From the NCBI GenBank assembly GCA_018065225.1, contig JAGHTS010000034.1, positions 1 to 16,589 of the forward strand: a DNA stretch of 16,589 nucleotides, in the 5' to 3' direction. The stretch comes from Candidatus Phascolarctobacterium caballi. GTDB taxonomy: Bacteria; Bacillota; Negativicutes; Acidaminococcales; Acidaminococcaceae. The notes under the pieces were generated by a model, which was not told the DNA's origin, ran no database searches, and saw only the letters and a program-made list of their open reading frames with translations. A program made the translations under genes and the position numbers. Positions 14,089-16,589 of this stretch are shown piece by piece (position 1 is the stretch's first letter; each line of letters begins with the position of its first letter).

Positions 14089-16589
14089 TTAACTTTTAAT
14101 CTGCTTCTTAACAATTTCCCAAGCATTTTTCAACGCATCGTCAAGTTTTGCCAAATCTTTGGCACCTGCTTGTGCCATATCCGGTTTGCCACCGCCACCA
14201 CCACCACAAAGTTTGGCAATTTCCTTAACAATATTTCCTGAATGAATACCTTTGGCAACTGCATCTTTAACTGCCATAGCTAAAATAACCGCTTTGCCTT
14301 CCATTTCTGTTGCCAAAACAACTGCTCCGCCAACTTTGTCACGCAACTGGTCACCCAAATTACGCAAAGCATCCATATTATCGGCGTGAACTTTTTGCAC
14401 AAGCACTTTTACACCATTAAACTCCTGAACTTTGGCAAGCACATCCCCAAGTTGTGATTTTGCCATAGCGCCGGACAATTCATCAACCTTTTTATGAATT
14501 TCCTTTAACTCATCGTGCAAACTGTCCAGCCGGTTAGGAATATCATCAACCCGGCATTTCAAATCAGCAGCAATGTTTTTCAAAGCCAATTCCATATTTT
14601 TTACATATTCTGTTGCACCGTGACCAGTTACTGCTTCAATACGGCGTACACCTGCCCCACTACTGCTTTCTGACAATATTTTAAACATACCGATTTGTGC
14701 AGTATTACTTACATGAGTCCCACCGCAAAACTCCATACTGAAATCAGGTACAGTAACAACTCTGACAATCTTACCATATTTTTCTCCAAACAAAGCCATT
14801 GCACCTTTTTTCTTGGCTTCTTCAATGGGCAATTCCTCAATTTCCACATCTTTAGCCGCCAAAATTTCCTCATTAACCATACGTTCAACTTCAGCCAGTT
14901 CCTCAGCAGTTACGGGACTAAAATGACTGAAATCAAAACGCAAACGGTCAGGACCAACGTACGAACCTGCCTGATTGACATGCGTACCTAAAACCTTTCT
15001 TAATGCTGCCTGCATTAAATGAGTGGCTGTATGATTTCTGGCAATATCATTTTTACGATTGTAATTTACTTTAAATTCAACATTATCTCCAACCTTGACT
15101 ACCCCTTCGGTTACTGTACCCAACATAATTACAACACCGTCAGGCAATTTTTTTGTACTGTCAATTTCTATTTTGCCCGTAGGACAAACAATCATTCCCA
15201 AATCACCTAACTGGCCGCCGCCCTCCGCATGGAATGCTGTAACATCACATACAACTGCAATATCCGTACCATCATCTGCCATTTCAATAGGTTGGGCCTC
15301 AGTAGCCGGGAAAATTTGAACAATTTTTCCATTCTTTGCACTTTCATCAACCTTTAATCCGCTCAAAGCACGAGTGTTATATACTACAGGTCTTCCCGTC
15401 TTATCATCTCTGGCATCACGTGCCATTTTACGCTGTTTTGCCAAAGCATCATCAAACCCTTTTTTATCCATAGTCATATCATGTTCAGCCAAAATTTCAG
15501 CAGTAAGTTCCCACGGGAAACCAAAAGTATCATTAAGACGGAAAGCAGACGCACCATCCAGTACCGTTTTCTTTTCAGCAATTAATTTTTCAATTTCTGC
15601 ATTTAAAAGTTCTGTTCCCTGTTTCAAAGTCCGCAAGAAACTGGTTTCTTCCATTTCAATAACCTTTTGAATATAATCCCGTTTTTCTTTCAAATTGGGA
15701 TAAATATCACCAAACATTTTAATAACAACATCTACCACACCTGCAAGGAACATTTTTTCAATGCCCAACAACCTGCCATGACGTACTGCCCGACGTAAAA
15801 TACGGCGTAAAACATACCCTCTCCCCTCGTTAGAAGGTAAAATACCATCTCCAATCATAAATGTCATAGACCGTGCATGGTCAGCAATAACTTTTAAAGA
15901 AATATCTGTTTTCTTATCTTTGCCATATTCTTTTCCACACTGCGAAACAGCATATTCAATAATTGGAAACATCAAATCTGTTTCAAAATTTGACGGACAA
16001 CCTTGCAATACCGATGCAATACGCTCCAACCCTGCACCAGTATCAATATTTTTATTATTTAAGGGGGCAAAAGTCCCGTCTGCCTTATGGTCATATTGGG
16101 TAAACACCAAATTCCATATTTCCAAAAATCTGTCACAATCGCAACCGGGACCACAAGGCGGCTTGCCGCAACCACGTTCAGGCCCCAAATCAATATGAAT
16201 TTCACTGTCAGGTCCACAAGGGCCGCTGCCAATATCCCAAAAATTATCCTCCAAACGAACAATACGTTCTGCCGGAACACCAACATCCTTTGTCCAAATA
16301 TCAAATGCCTCATCATCTTTTGTGTGAATGGTAACCCATAATTTGTCCTTCGGCAATTCCAATACTTCTGTAAGCCATTCCCATGCCCAAGGAATAACCT
16401 CCTTTTTGAAATAATCACCAAAAGAAAAGTTACCCAGCATTTCAAAATAAGTATGATGTCGTGCTGTACGTCCCACATTTTCAATATCACCGGTACGCAC
16501 ACATTTTTGACAAGTGGCAATTCTAACAGACGGCGGTGTCGCCTTACCCGTAAAAAATGGCTTAAACGGTGCCATACCCGCACCAATTA
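14089..16589 (-). CDS. alaS: Alanine-tRNA ligase (5' end outside window)
   Basis: AlaRS charges tRNA-Ala and hydrolyses mischarged Ser- and Gly-tRNA-Ala. About 832 residues are visible. The frame continues past the right edge (IGAG before MAPFKPFF), so roughly the first 40-45 residues, including motif 1 upstream, are missing; MAPF is not the true start. Seen: RTGDIENVGRTARHHTYFEMLGNFSFG (motif 2 region), GCGKPPCGPGCDCDRF, a Cys-rich presumed zinc segment, NTGAGLERI (motif 3), the editing-domain metal ligands HTATHLM and FCGGTHV, and the C-Ala domain ending with CGGGGGGKPDMAQAGAKD. GPCGPDSEI has Asp where many AlaRS have Cys, which I believe is a lineage trait. A coiled-coil-like linker lies before C-Ala. 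The gene is followed by the unknown protein after 25 nt. No T-box can be seen because the leader is out of view. Confidence 0.97.
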   Translation of the reverse strand, partial: IGAGMAPFKPFFTGKATPPSVRIATCQKCVRTGDIENVGRTARHHTYFEMLGNFSFGDYFKKEVIPWAWEWLTEVLELPKDKLWVTIHTKDDEAFDIWTKDVGVPAERIVRLEDNFWDIGSGPCGPDSEIHIDLGPERGCGKPPCGPGCDCDRFLEIWNLVFTQYDHKADGTFAPLNNKNIDTGAGLERIASVLQGCPSNFETDLMFPIIEYAVSQCGKEYGKDKKTDISLKVIADHARSMTFMIGDGILPSNEGRGYVLRRILRRAVRHGRLLGIEKMFLAGVVDVVIKMFGDIYPNLKEKRDYIQKVIEMEETSFLRTLKQGTELLNAEIEKLIAEKKTVLDGASAFRLNDTFGFPWELTAEILAEHDMTMDKKGFDDALAKQRKMARDARDDKTGRPVVYNTRALSGLKVDESAKNGKIVQIFPATEAQPIEMADDGTDIAVVCDVTAFHAEGGGQLGDLGMIVCPTGKIEIDSTKKLPDGVVIMLGTVTEGVVKVGDNVEFKVNYNRKNDIARNHTATHLMQAALRKVLGTHVNQAGSYVGPDRLRFDFSHFSPVTAEELAEVERMVNEEILAAKDVEIEELPIEEAKKKGAMALFGEKYGKIVRVVTVPDFSMEFCGGTHVSNTAQIGMFKILSESSSGAGVRRIEAVTGHGATEYVKNMELALKNIAADLKCRVDDIPNRLDSLHDELKEIHKKVDELSGAMAKSQLGDVLAKVQEFNGVKVLVQKVHADNMDALRNLGDQLRDKVGGAVVLATEMEGKAVILAMAVKDAVAKGIHSGNIVKEIAKLCGGGGGGKPDMAQAGAKDLAKLDDALKNAWEIVKKQIKS

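Noticed and set aside
14189..14208. GCC/ACC-type triplet run in alaS, considered as a microsatellite
   Set aside because: It encodes the glycine-rich CGGGGGG loop that is normal in the C-Ala domain of AlaRS.

Overview
The window is about 16.6 kb of AT-rich bacterial DNA with twelve protein genes. It looks like a low-GC Bacillota chromosome, most likely a Negativicute (the Gram-negative-type, diderm Firmicutes). That placement is an inference. It rests on the miaB-mutS-mutL-methyltransferase-miaA order, a membrane-anchored divergent polysaccharide deacetylase in the same run, and the style of AlaRS (IGAGMAPFKPFF, and a Cys-rich GCGKPPCGPGCDCDRF segment). The genus cannot be fixed. I saw no rRNA, tRNA, CRISPR array, insertion sequence or phage gene.

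Layout. The left edge (1-1294) carries one plus-strand gene, a radical SAM/SPASM protein of the peptide-maturase type. Its frame is open to the window edge, so its true start and any precursor peptide gene may lie outside. Positions 1295-1618 are a convergent intergenic region without a credible gene but full of strong inverted repeats. These are a perfect 17-bp-stem hairpin (1364-1402), an 18-bp-stem hairpin with a T6 tract on the minus strand (1504-1543), and a perfect 36-bp palindrome (1571-1606). The last two share a core, GATATTA(CG or GC)TAATATC.

From 1619 to 13014 ten minus-strand genes are packed with gaps of at most 24 nt or with short overlaps. In transcription order they are miaB, mutS, mutL, an RsmJ-like methyltransferase, miaA, a divergent polysaccharide deacetylase, htpX, an M42 aminopeptidase, ndk and a PduO-type cob(I)alamin adenosyltransferase. 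A good sigma-70-type promoter (13071-13099, minus strand) lies just upstream of miaB, and the 1504-1606 hairpins are the likely terminators. To the right, an unrecognised helical protein (13143-14063) follows the 5'-truncated alaS (14089 to the right edge) and probably shares its transcript.

How the genes fit together. The operon mixes DNA mismatch repair (MutS, MutL), tRNA A37 hypermodification (MiaA makes i6A, MiaB makes ms2i6A), probable rRNA methylation, envelope quality control and polysaccharide editing (HtpX, deacetylase), peptide turnover (M42), nucleotide balance (Ndk) and cobalamin cofactor activation. It is a housekeeping operon rather than one pathway. The MiaA/MiaB pair does form one modification pathway, and the mutS/mutL pair one repair pathway.

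The observation I consider most worth following is that MiaA is only 253 residues. It appears to lack most of the helical insertion domain, roughly 60-70 residues, that lies between GGTGLY and the C-terminal part of the fold in the family. Other points are the edge-located SPASM protein, the related terminator palindromes, the promoter embedded in an inverted repeat, and the unnamed alaS-linked protein. I did not find a clear new defence or mobile system here.
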